This document shows positions 11,828 to 23,818 of a DNA stretch of 64,000 bases, piece after piece. Under the pieces are notes generated by a model. That model was not told the origin of the DNA. It was given only the letters and a program-made list of their open reading frames with translations, and made no database searches. The stretch's first letter is position 1. Each line of letters starts with the position of its first letter. This stretch comes from Helopsaltes ochotensis (lineage: Eukaryota > Chordata > Aves > Passeriformes > Locustellidae), in assembly GCA_013400155.1 (NCBI GenBank), contig VXBM01000895.1:110052-174051 (forward strand). Direction: 5' to 3'. The position numbers were made by a program, and so were the translations under genes.

Positions 11828-14800
11828 GCTTCCCTGGAAGCCGCTGTGAGTGCTGCCAAAACCCAGCACCCTGGGCCAACCTTTCCCAGCGCTCAGGGAA
11901 CATCACTGTACAGAGGGTGCTAGAGGATGGGAAGTGAAAGTATCAAAGCACAGTCTAAGGCTTTCTTCTTCTTTAAATGTGTCTACAAAATGAAATCATT
12001 TTGACTCCAGGCTGTTTACAGCTGTCACATCTGAAATGGATTTTGCCACTGTGGTGTCAGAAGGCTGGGTCTGCAAAAAGAGACATAACAGGCAAACCTT
12101 CATGATGGGAGCCAAATAATTTGTAAATTGAGCCATGGTGTCTCTGATGGTGTGACATTAATTTAATTCTCTTACTGCCATGCTTAGACAGAAACACTCC
12201 CTACCTAGCTTGTGATCACAGGGAAAGGGGTAATAACCACATAAGAAGGATCCTCAGGAAAAACCCTGGGCTTTTAAAGGGACTGTGCTTCTGAGTATTT
12301 ACATTTCAATGGATGGAAAATAGTTTCTCAAGTATGCCTTGCCAAAATTCTCTGAAATACCCTTTTCTTTCTGTTTGATTAATCATTTCATGCTTAGAGT
12401 CTTTTAAAATACTGCTACTTCTGGAGAGCAGTTAAATGTGCATCCCCTCAGATAAATGACAAACCTTAAGGTTCTGCTTCACTCTTTTACTCTTTTAGCT
12501 GCTTCAGCTCCTAAATCAGTAAATACACAGCACAGATCTTCTGGCTGCGTAAGGAGAGCTGGTGGATTTGAAAGACTAAAGCAATGTTGCAGGTTTCCCT
12601 GCTTCAAGCAGGGCTGAGAAATTACAAAAGCCACTCTAATAAAAAGGCATTTCTTTCCAAGTGTTCAACATGATTAAAACCCAGCCAATTAAAGTTGTGA
12701 TTCAATATAAAACCTGAATGTTTCCAAATGTATGAAACACTTGACACCAGCCTGACATCTGCCCTTTCCCTGCAGCTTTCCATATGGAAAAGAGATCTAC
12801 TTGCCATCTCTGGGCTGCTCTGTAGCAAAGGAGTTTGGACTGAGCTAAACTAGATTTGCCTGCAAAGCTTTTGCCTTTAGCACAGGTCCTAAACACAGAT
12901 TTGTTTCACTCCTCCACAATGCCTAAAGCTGCTTTATATCACATAAAAATGCTCTTCTGGCTCCAACTCCCTTGTCCTGGACAATCATTGGTCTGACAGA
13001 GGCAGCAGGAGGTGCTGTTTAGAGAAAGCCCAACCTCTCCTGCAGCTCCTTCCCTTGGTACAGCAGGCATCCCCAGCTGCTGAACGTGGGATCCCAACAT
13101 CATATTCCTGCTCAGTCATTTCAGTGTCCATTTATTTTAAGCTGCTGTGCATGGCATCTAAAATTTCTTCTTTGAATCTGCTGATTTGCCACCTTTGTCA
13201 CCTTGCAGACCTCTCCCATGCCGCATTTCAGCATTCTCATCTCCAAACTGAACTCACAGCCACAGGAAGCAGGTTTTCCATCCCCATTTTACCACAGCAC
13301 CTTCTCCAGGTACACCATGGTCTTCACGGGATTAATTTTATTTCATCGTGGAACTAGTTTTAAAAGATGAGTGGTCAAAGTGCTATTTGGACTCATGTGC
13401 TGCCAAGGGGACCACAAGGACAGTGTTGGCACATCCTCAGTGCTGAGTGAGGAGCTCAAGGGGACAAGTTCAGGTCTCAAATGCTGTAAAGTTTCCTAAT
13501 CCCAATGCTGCATTTTTCTGATCTGCTTTTCTCAGCACCATGAAGTCCTCCAGACACAGGATGATCCTCCTGCTACCAAATGATTTCCAATCCCAGGGGC
13601 AGTTTGATCCTGCTCATCAATCCCAGCTCCACGCTGGGTTGCACAATGTGGACATTCCCACCCACAAATGTTGGAGCATCCAGTTCCACTCCATTCAAGG
13701 AGAGGAAAAGTGCCATGTCACAAAAAACTGGCAGCTTTAGAGCTGGTTGACATATTTTTGAACCCCAAGGGAAGTTGAAATGGTTCAAATTTCATTTTAA
13801 GTGATCATTCCTCCTACTGAGGGCTCACATATATCAATGTCATAGGCAGTGGTAATATATCTGTATTCCATGGGTGTCTACACACTCAAGAAAATATCTA
13901 AAGCTACATTAAATGTTGTGTGCAGTAGTGTTGAAAACAAAGAAAAGAGAACTCAGGCAAAGAGGAGAAAGTGAATAAATACACCAAACTGCAAACCAAA
14001 ATCAATGTTTTGGCCTGGGAGAAAGGGTAGAACCCAAGCTGCACTTCTGGAGAGCTGAACCCTTCGTTCCTGCTGGGTGCAGTTCCAATAACCTCCGGCT
14101 TTGTGGAAAAGGCTCTTCTCTCTTTGCTGTTAACCAGATTAACTCCTGACTCTGCACAAGTATTCCTCTGTAAAGCCCACAGGAGCTGCTGAGGTTCCTC
14201 AGGAATCCCTCTGGGGTTTCAGTCTCTCAGCAGAATGGACAGCGGCCTGTGAGCAGTGTCACCTCTGCCTGCAAGACACCAGGGAGTCATGCCGGGGAAA
14301 AATTTCTGCAGGAAGAAGAGACCTTTTAGGAGAAACATCAGGAAGCAAAGTCCTGTTCCCTCCCATCTCCTCCTCCAGCAGGCACCCTGCAGGTCTCCAC
14401 CACGCTGGGAAGGTGAGACAAGAGGAGAACATGCATCATTCTCTCATTGTGCTACTCTGACATTGGCCAGGATCCTCCCATCCTTATATTACGGGATTCC
14501 AGATCTATCCTGGCTGAGCAGGATTTCCTGCAGCTCTTGTAGGTCCAAGCAGAAGGTGCACTTTTTTGACTTTTCTTTGTACAATTGCAGATAGCAATCA
14601 CTTCAGAGCTTCACACTGGGAGGGGAATGAGAGAATACACTTGGCAGGCACTCATCCTATGGCCTAAATCCTACCCAGGAGTGCTCAGACAAAGGGATAA
14701 TTTGGCACTGAGAATTTCCCCAGGATAGGACCTTGCTGCCTTACTGAGACATGAATGTATCCCTCTACTCCATCCCTGTCCTGTAGCTCATCCCATGGGA

Positions 14801-16621
14801 ATGTATTTATCTCTGACCTCCTCCTCCTTGGAGAAAGGAACAGGTGAAAAGTCCAACTTGATGCATTTTGTCTTGGATATCCAAGGATTTGGTACACAAA
14901 AGGAAGCACACACCTTTCTTGTTTTTAATGAGACCTTTGACTCAACTCCCAAGAGAAAAGTGAAGATTTTCTTTTATTTTAAAAAGCATTACTGAAGCCA
15001 GAACTATTTCTCCCTTCAACTTTGCTGCTTTGATCTTTACTGGAATTATTACAAGAACAATGACTGAGGGAAGCATTAAATCCTGACCCAGAGAGAAGCA
15101 GAATGGCTTTCCAAGGGGCATTGACCACCCCATTTCAAAGGCATCCTATTCCTTGTGGGATGGCTGCTGGATCAGTCCTCACTGGCATAGGAGCTGTCAG
15201 CTGCAAGGGAGGGAGACAACGGAGCTGGAACTCTGAATAAAGCAGACCAGACTCCCAGACCCGGCAGGACTCTTACGGCCAAAGAGCTGCTGCACTGTTG
15301 CAGTCACAGCTCCATTGCAGCCCAGGATCATTTTCCTTACAAGGCCGTTTTGTTGGATTTTTCGTCCAGGTAAGCTCTAAAGGACTGTTTCTCACAGGGT
15401 AGCTGTACCCTGCTCTCAGGGAAACCTCCTCTGTTTCACATCCGCACTGCAGGTTAATAAATACCACAGTGTCATTTCCTCCACTTGCTGGTTTTAGCAA
15501 ATGTCAAAGGGCAACAACATTGTAGCAGAAACCAAGTGTTGGAAAGGGAAACAGCAGGGACCAATAACATCTGAAACGGTTCTACATCCCTCACCCAAAT
15601 TCTTCCAGGTTTACTTCATATTCATGGCTATTTTGATGAAAAGCTGATGACTTAGTATCACTGTCCAATCCCTTGAAGTACTGAACATATTTTCCTTGAA
15701 ATACTGAGATTTTTAAAAAAACCTACTTTTTTGACAGTCTGGACTACCTGACAGCCTCCCCTTTTCTTGAGTGATATGAAAAATGGAGCACAGAAGTGGA
15801 TTTGATTTAAAGTTTGTTAGAGAGATTCACCAGTCCGTCTGGTATTTCCTTTTAAGAACCAAAGCAAGTAAAAAAAACCCTAGTAACAATGACAAAATCC
15901 CCCTAAACTAATACTTTGGTAGCATTTAAAAGAGAAAAAGTGAAACTCTTTAACCACAATTCTCAGGTTACCATGAGATTTATATTGGAGATACCTGAAC
16001 AATCCTTCCTCCTCTGTCCTGCACCTCAGTAAAAATATTAATAATAATAATACTAATTAAATACGTAACAGGCTTTAATGTGTCTAAGTAATTCACTGTG
16101 TTTACCAGAAACACGAATTCAATCAAATGAGTGCACAGTGTGATGATTTTTTGGCAGTGAAAAGGTGATAGAGCAGAGATGCCATAAAAATTGTATTTTT
16201 CCCTGACATATTTTAGGATTCATGTATTTGAGTGAAAACCACTGCCCCAACCCAGGCCAATCCTCACACTGCAGGGGCGAGCAGGCACATCCCCAGCACC
16301 CAGCTCTCCCCACAGCTGACCCCACACAAGCCTCCACCCTTTTGCAGGAGGATTCCACACATATGGAAGTGCTGTTACCTAAAAAGGCTCTTTTACTCAC
16401 AGTTAGGAGGGAAATACGCAAACAGGCAATTTGAGTCACTCAGCTCCACTCCCAAGGTGAAGCCCTGGATGGGAGCCACCCCTGCCAAGGACCAAAACCC
16501 ACCAGCATCCGCTGAAATCCTTTAATGAGGATTTCAGCAGGAGAGGAGCAGTGGGTGAATGGCAACTGATTAATCATCAGAGAAGGAAGGCTCCACAGTG
16601 ACCTGCTGGCCCTGAAGCAGA
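11828..16621. other. Intergenic, no gene recognised
   Basis: Nearly 5 kb of AT-rich unique sequence. Contains an (ATA)n stretch near 16,037-16,053. The longest open frame (14,256-14,594 plus, 112 codons) resembles no family. No transposable element or RNA gene recognised by eye. Confidence 0.45.
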
Positions 16622-16900
16622 AGGAATCATCCAGTGGCATTGGAAGGAACCTTAAACAGCCTCTTGTTCTACCCTGCCATGGGCAGGGACACCTTCCACT
16701 GTCCCAGGCTGCCCCAAGCCCCATCCAGCCTGGCCTTGGGCACTGTCAGGGATCCCGGGACAGCCACAGCTGCTCTGGGCACCCTGTGCCAGCCCCTCAC
16801 ACCTGCAGAGAGAAGAGTTTTTCATAATATCCAATCTAAACCTACTCTCTGTCGCTGTGAATCTGTTCCCCCTCATTCTGTCACTACATGACCCTGTGAA
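16622..16900 (-). mobile_element. CR1 LINE fragment (3' region)
   Basis: Minus orientation. The plus strand carries the landmarks CATTGGAAGGAACCTTAAA, CCATGGGCAGGGACACCTTC, CCATCCAGCCTGGCCTTGGG, ATAATATCCAATCTAAACCT and a CTGTCACTACATGACCCTGTG end that corresponds to inner CR1 sequence. About 280 bp, truncated at 5', without coding capacity. Confidence 0.92.
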
Positions 16901-18379
16901 AGCCAGGACAGCCCATGAGTTTGGTCCATCCCAGCTATGGGAAAGCAAAGGCAAATGGGTGGAACATGATCTTCCACAAGGAATAATTTTCCACCCATTT
17001 GCCATCCCATGGCGGCTGTCACAGGCTGTGGATGTACCACATTCTGAGAAGAGCCCAGGAATGGATGATGCCCTGACCTAACAGGAGCAAGGCCTCCAGG
17101 CAGGTTCCAATTAGCCAAAATTAGTCAGCTGTGGCCAGGGTTTGTCTTCCTTTAAGCACCAAATAGTGTGAAAGCAATAGCACTTTTCTCCACGTTGCCC
17201 ACTCAACCCTTTGTGGCCTTACCCCCTTCCCCAGGGAGCCTCCTCCAGTTTTGTTTCTCCCCTTCCTGAGCCACGCCAATCATTAAAGTCTCTGAGCAGA
17301 CCCATTATCATCCTGGGCAATTCTTAACTCATTAGCCTTTAAAGCTGTTGGACTGCAGAAAAAAACCCCAAACCAAGCAAATGCTTGAGCACGATAAAAG
17401 GATGTTAATGTTTTACCCCACCGACAATGACTGAGTCTGTAGGACAATTATTACGGATATTTCCATGGGTTTAGTGTTACTTTTTTCCTGACATGAGGTC
17501 CTTTGCGTGGCATCTAATTAAAAATAGAAGAGTTTAATCTGCAGCCAACCTCAGAGGTTGATTTGAATTCTCCCACTGTGAACTTTCAAACATGGAAGCA
17601 TGCCTGTTTGCACCGATGGGATCCAATATCCTGCCTTTGCAATGGACTTTTTACATTTTGGCAGGCTGCACGCCCAGGATTGTGCCAGACTGCAGCATTA
17701 ATAATTCACTACCTGATCTGATCTTTCAGCAGGAAACACAAGTAAAGATGACGTTAAGTGCTGCTTGGCTTCCCCTCCTCTGCCATTCTCCTGTTGTGTC
17801 TTCAGATTGTGCTTAATCTGATGGGAATTTAGTATTAAATTAACACAAAAAGTCACGTTTTAGGAGGTCAAAACCATATCTACAGCTGAAGAAAGAAACT
17901 GGATTTCCTGCTGATTTTACTGTTAACACTAACATTTAAATTTTTGTTTGGATCTCTGTGTAAGAAAGATGAAATGTGTTTAGATTAGGATGCAGGAGAG
18001 GATAGCAGAAATTTTAGATTCCTAATGAGCAGTGTATTAACACTTTTCTCCTGGTTGCATGAAAAAACAGGTTACCTGTGGAGATGAGAAGACATTTTCC
18101 TTCTTGAGGGGAAGAACTCCATTTTTTTAGCAAGATTTGGAAGTTTTTTCTCAGCACTGCAACAGAAGAAAAGCCTTGTTTATGAGTCAACTCCAAAACA
18201 CGTTTATATGGTTGAAAACGGTCTGAGCCATTTCTCCAGTGCCAGGGAACAGCCAGCCACAGGCACAGCTGGGGGGTTCTGGACCATGTACTCCCAAAAG
18301 CTTTCTTCAGTGACAAAGCTGCTGCCTCAGAGTCCCCCATACCCAAAGTGACTTAAAAGCTTTAGCAAGCTGCAAGTGT
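16901..18379. other. Intergenic; AT-rich candidate regulatory block
   Basis: No gene. About 17,270-17,580 is repeat-free, with several ATTA/TAAT cores, and reads like conserved non-coding DNA; this is an impression only. The remainder up to the assembly gap is unremarkable unique sequence. Confidence 0.4.
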
Positions 18380-18489
18380 NNNNNNNNNNNNNNNNNNNNN
18401 NNNNNNNNNNNNNNNNNNNNNNNNNNNNNNNNNNNNNNNNNNNNNNNNNNNNNNNNNNNNNNNNNNNNNNNNNNNNNNNNNNNNNNNNN
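18380..18489. other. Assembly gap (110 N)
   Basis: A run of 110 N. It directly abuts an (AAAAG)n array, so the gap most likely hides more of that array or a sequence that could not be assembled through it. Confidence 0.99.
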
Positions 18490-18585
18490 AGAAAAGAAAA
18501 GAAAAGAAAAGAAAAGAAAAGAAAAGAAAAGAAAAGAAAAGAAAAGAAAAGAAAAGAAAAGAAAAGAAAAGAAAAGAAAAGAAAC
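18490..18585. repeat. (AAAAG)n microsatellite
   Basis: About nineteen perfect AAAAG units running from the gap to 18,585, then unique sequence with a short AAAC-rich tail. The true length is unknown because one end is the assembly gap. Confidence 0.97.
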
Positions 18586-21559
18586 TAACCAAACAAACAA
18601 ATCCCCTAGAAAACTGAAGAAGATAGCCTCAGTTTTGACAAAACAGTTTCATTCAGATTGTTTTGTAGAACATGTAGTTTTTCACGTAGCCCGATGTACT
18701 TTCTATTTGATGCCTTAATTATTGCGTCTCAAAAGCTATTAGAAGGAAGGGAAAATACTTTGCTTTCTTTTCCCAAATTGACTGTGCTGCTATTTAGCAT
18801 TCATCCACTGTTCTGGCACTGTTATCACATTAACACTTAGAGATCCCAAGCAAGGTCAATGCCTTTGTCTGTCAGCCTTTGTACAGTCAAGAGACAGTCC
18901 TTGCCCCAAAGACCTTAAAATATAAATAGATAAGACAGACAAAGGGAGAAAGAAAGGGAACATTTCTATCATCGTCACAGATAGGAAACGGGGAGATAAA
19001 ATGGTTGTTGGAGGTCAGTGACACAGAGCTCAGAAAAAAACACTCTCAAGTCTCTGTCAAGTGTCTTTAACTGTGAAGCTGTCCAAAATAAACCTGTATT
19101 TCCTCAAGTGTTTCATTTAGGTCCCTGCAGAGATGGCCAGAAAAGGAGGCTGTAAGGAATCAGTGCAGACATTCAGAGAGGCTTCGTTTCCAAGAGGAAC
19201 TTCTGAAAGGGACATGGCACAAACGCAGAAGTTTCACCAAAGTCCAAAGGCAGAGACCGAAACTGGCAAGTCTGGACTCCACTGCTAAGAACACACAGGT
19301 CGAGAAGAGCAGCCTCAGAGCTGCTCCTCAGTGTCCATATCAACAGAAAAGAATGGAAAGTGGCGGTCAAAAAGTCACTCTCCAAGAAACGAGAGCAAGA
19401 AAAATTTAGGGCAGGATGAGATGATGCAAGAGCTTAAATTGATCTGCCTTAGGTGTGCCAATGATAGCACAAGGATATGCCTGGTTTAGTTCCACATTCA
19501 CAATAAAGACTGATACATTAAAAAGACTGCGGGACCTGTTTGGGGCAGAATTGAAAGAGCTGAAGAACTAAGCTCACAGCTACTCTTTACACTGCTATAC
19601 AAAGTCAGAAAAGAAAAAACAATGGGGAAAAAAACCCACCAGACTTTATGGCATAAGACATTCTGTAGAAGGATTTGCACTTCAGCTCCATTCAGTGACT
19701 GGTGCCTGCCTTGTCATGTGAGATTTCCCATCCTTTATTCATTTTTCTCCTTGGGTCATGATGTCAGAGAAAGAGCTCCCCCCTTCTCCCTCACAAGTTT
19801 TATGTCCCTGTGCGTCTGGGGGCAGCTGGCTCTGTGATTCACTGTGCACAGGGTGGTGGCTCTTATCCCTGGCTGTGACATGCCAAGCAGGTAATGTTAG
19901 AAGCCTTCTGTTGAAACAGCGTTTAAGAGTCTGTTTAGTTAACCTAGGTTAAGTTCTGCAGTTTCCCTCTGCTTTCTCTGCCTTCCTCCAAACAAAATTG
20001 GTCAAGGGAATTTGCACTTTTGTGGTTTTTTTGAAAGCTTTGTCTTCACAGTGTTGTTGGTGTTAGACCACAGTAGGGACATCTAAAGTGACACACAAAC
20101 TGAGCAGCAGTGCAGGAAAAAACAAGTCACATCTATTTCACTAAAATCTTTCGGTGTGGAGTTTGTGCTCAGCCTTGTTGCAAGACTGTGTTGGCACTGG
20201 TAAAGGAGATTCATTTTGGCCTTAGAGTGCCAGAGAGCATCCTGGTCCACACAGCTGCAAGAAGAGCCTGTCCCAGCTCAGCTCTGGATACTCCCTGGCC
20301 CACAACAAGCAGTGCTGGGTTTTGTCTCAGCCTGGATGAGTGAAGGAGTAAAGCCACATCTGCATCAGGCTGTACCTGTTGGATCAGGGCTGTCTTGGTT
20401 GCTCCATGGCTGTAGCTCTGCCAGTTTATGCAGCCCCAGTGGGTTTGTGCTCGGCTTTCCAGGGCACTGCTGAGCCACGGGCATCCTCTGCTTTCCAGAC
20501 CCTTCCCAACAAGCACAGGCCCACACACAACAAGTCCGAGAAATAAGGGAACCCCCAAGCCCAAATGAGAAATGAGAACACTGCCTGCCTCACATTGCAC
20601 ACTATCAGTTTATCTATTCCTAATGCAACTCTTGGAATATTTTCTTGTGTCTTTTCCTCCTTCCCCACATCTATTACTCTCCCATCCACACTTCCCCCAA
20701 AGAGTAATGTCTTTCAACCCCTCATCTAATTTTTCTCCCCAAACACATGGAGCCTGCTGATGAGGACGGGGAGCAGAGACCCTTTCCTATTTGGAAGGAT
20801 CATGAAGATTGTTCATCTCGCAAGAGCAGCAGCCGCAGGGATGCTCCAGTGCTCTGTCCTGCCTGCAGACCCACACCTGTCCTTTGTCACAGCTGGCCTG
20901 CTCAGATCTGGAATCGAATCCCAGGAGGACTGGGAGGGAGGTTATTGTATCTGTTTTCTCTTCAGAGAAAGACAAACAGGATGGGCATTCATCCATCTTG
21001 AGAAGGAAACCTTAGCCAAGTCAAACAGACAATGGGCTCTGAAGAAACAGGATGTCCAGGGTGTTATGCCTGGATTCACCTTGGTACCTCCTCTTATAAT
21101 AAGGGAAAAATTGGAGAGGAAATAAAGAGCTGTAAGCACAGGATGAAGAACATTTTCAAGAAGCATTGGCCAAGTCTATTCTAGTTCAATGCAGGCTCCA
21201 CACAAGAGAAAGGGAGCTGGGACTTACTGCTGGCAACCCTCACCATTAGCCCCAGGAGCTTACCACAACCCATCCTGATGTCCACTCAGCCTGAGTCCCA
21301 GCCTCACCAATAGTGCCTGGACCAACTCATCCCTTCACCAGAACATTCTTGCAGGGCCCACTGCAAAAAGGTTTTCCTCTTATTTACTCTGTGGTAGTGC
21401 CCCTGACAAGACGGAGATGTGACTGGAGGAAGAGCCCACACATCTCCACGTGCAGCCGGACATGGATCAGGGGCAGCCAAGACAGAGACACCTTGGCTGG
21501 AGACAGGAGCAGAGGACAGTGACTTGTCCCCACATCACACATGATTTTGTGGTGGGAGT
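18586..21559. other. Intergenic, no gene recognised
   Basis: Unique sequence. Open frames up to 129 codons near 20,200-20,700 and 20,740-21,125 overlap on both strands without family resemblance. No repeat element recognised. Confidence 0.45.
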
Positions 21560-21745
21560 GATGTAAGGACTGGCACAGGCTCCCCAGAGGAGCTGTGGCT
21601 GTCTCAACCCTGGAAGTGTTCAAGGCCAGGTTGGACACTGGGGCTCGGAGAACGTGGGGTAGAGGAAGGTGTCCCTGCATGGCAGGGGTGGAATGAGATG
21701 AGCTTTATGGTCCCTGCCAAGCCAGGCCTTTGTGATTCTGTGGAA
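21560..21745 (+). mobile_element. CR1 LINE fragment (3' end)
   Basis: Plus orientation: ACTGGCACAGGCTCCCCAGA, GAGCTGTGGCTGTCTCAACC, TGTTCAAGGCCAGGTTGGAC, GTGTCCCTGCATGGCAGGGG and a terminal CCTTTGTGATTCTGTGG. About 185 bp, 5'-truncated. Confidence 0.92.
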
Positions 21746-23765
21746 ATGTGGCTGCCAAGAGACAAGCAAAGAGAGCTCCAAGGAGCACAGTCAAAGGCAA
21801 GGCTCTGGATTCAGGGTCATTACAGCCCTCTGGCAGGAGATGTGGCATTTGGAAGTTTCTGTTGCTTCCCAGGTCTGATCAGCACAGATGGTCCCAGAAG
21901 GAGCTGTGGTCCTGCCCCTTCCGCCAGGTTCTCTTGCCAGAGAACTGCAAAGAACAGAAATGTAATTAAAAAGCATTGAGGAGAACCTAATGGAAATGGG
22001 TGATGGCTCCATTTGAGCTGAAAGTCCAAGTTTTGTTTGATTTCATTTACCAGTTGGCAAATTAACTAGTTCAGAGAGCTGACTACTGGCATGCACCTCA
22101 AAAGTTTATTTCCTTGCCAGTATTCTGGGGCTTGTATGACCTCCTGTAACAATAACACTGTAAAATTAGACCTGCATTAATGCTGAATTGCAGAGATTTC
22201 ACGAAAGAGCAAAGAGACCTAATCTGGCCATCCAGGCACTGATTAAAATGAGCACCCCTGAGATCAGTGTAATAACGATTTGACACTTGCAGGCTTTGCC
22301 ATGAGAGACCCGTGTTTGTGTACCAATTTTCCTCATTAAGCCCAGCACCACAGACCTCCACCCCCGTCAGACCCTTCCTGACACTTCAGCAAGTGGGTAG
22401 CAGCACAAATCCCATGGAGGTTTGCTTGATCCAATCCACCTCCTGTTTCTGGTTAAGATCTTTTAGCAACTGCTTTCAATGCCACAACACAATGTTTGTC
22501 AGCTGGTGGGAGATGTGCACATTTCTTGTAGGAAATGAGAATTTGTTTTAGAGTGCTTTTGCTGGAAGAACACATTCAGTAAGTGGGGTGGCTTCCCATT
22601 TCCCACTTTTCCTGAAGAAGCAGTTCATGTTTCCTTTGGAAGCTTTCATTCTCCCAGAAAAATACAGTTTGTTTTTAAGCTGGAAGCTTTAGTTGTTTTG
22701 GCTGAAGTGGCATGTTATTACCTCTGGGATTTTAACAGTTTAATTTTACTGTTTTGAAAAAACATTTGAGAGAAACTTACCTAAGTGGGAGCTTTTATCA
22801 CAAAAGGCCATTAAAAGTTTTGGAAAGCTTTTGCCTAAGTAAAAAATGCTCTTAAATAACGCTATAGTCCTGTTCAGATTTAACTTCTCCTTGTTTATTT
22901 TCTTAAGTTTCTGCAGCGTGGTTGCTGGCAGGAAATTGGAGACAATGCCAACCTCAGATTTATTAACATACCTTTCTTGAACATGCTACTAGAGATTTAT
23001 GATTGTCAGCTTTGTCTTAGCAAACATCTGAATGACAAACCTTTCAAATGGAAGAGTTTTCAAAAATCCCCGCCCGGGATCAACACCTTGTAAATTTGCC
23101 TGGCACAACTCATTCTGTTTGTACTGTTCAATTCTGATATTCAAGTTTGTACTGGAAATGGAAAATGAATCTAAGACATTATTGAGAAATATTACTTTAA
23201 AATAATGGGGAAAAACTAAAGCAGGTTCATGGGGGCATTTCTTATTTTAAACTTTAAATAAAACTAGCCAAATTTGGAGGTTTACAGAGGATAAAAAATT
23301 TACAAGGAGATTCTCACCACGTCACCCCGTGGTGATTTTCCTTTTCCAACCAGCTCTACAAGTCATTCAAACAGAGCAGTGGAAGGAAAAGCTGTTTTAA
23401 CTGAGCACCTTTGCCCACTTCTGCATCCCTGAGCATCTGAAGCCCATTGATTCCCAGGTGGAGGGAGCAATCACAGGAGTCTGGCTTGGCTTAGCACTGT
23501 AGAGGGGGAAAGGTCTTTCCTTTGGAACTTTTGTTTTCTCATGGCCAAAATATAAAGGACCCAAAATCAATTTACTCATCTGACAGCACTTTATTGCAAT
23601 GTCCCACTGGAGCCAGAGGGGAGGAGCCAGGAGCAATTCCTTCTCTGTATTTTCCCCTGGTGTGCACTGTCCTGCTGGCCCTCTGTCCTGCGCAGATGAG
23701 TGATCTGTTTTCATCCTCTATTTTCCTCATTTCTAAAAGAAGGGAGATGGGAAAGTGAAAATCAG
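21746..23765. other. Intergenic; long AT-rich unique block
   Basis: No gene. The stretch 22,660-23,300 has no recognised repeat, few open frames and an even AT-rich composition, and is a candidate conserved non-coding element. A CCCGCCCGGGA patch stands out at about 23,070. Confidence 0.4.

Positions 23766-23815
<50 letters not shown>
23766..23815. repeat. Poly(A) run, 50 bases
   Basis: Fifty consecutive A, followed by a GGCGAGAGGCGAGAGAGAG purine tract. No poly(A) signal precedes it, so a processed retrocopy is not supported. Confidence 0.97.
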
Positions 23816-23818
<3 letters not shown>

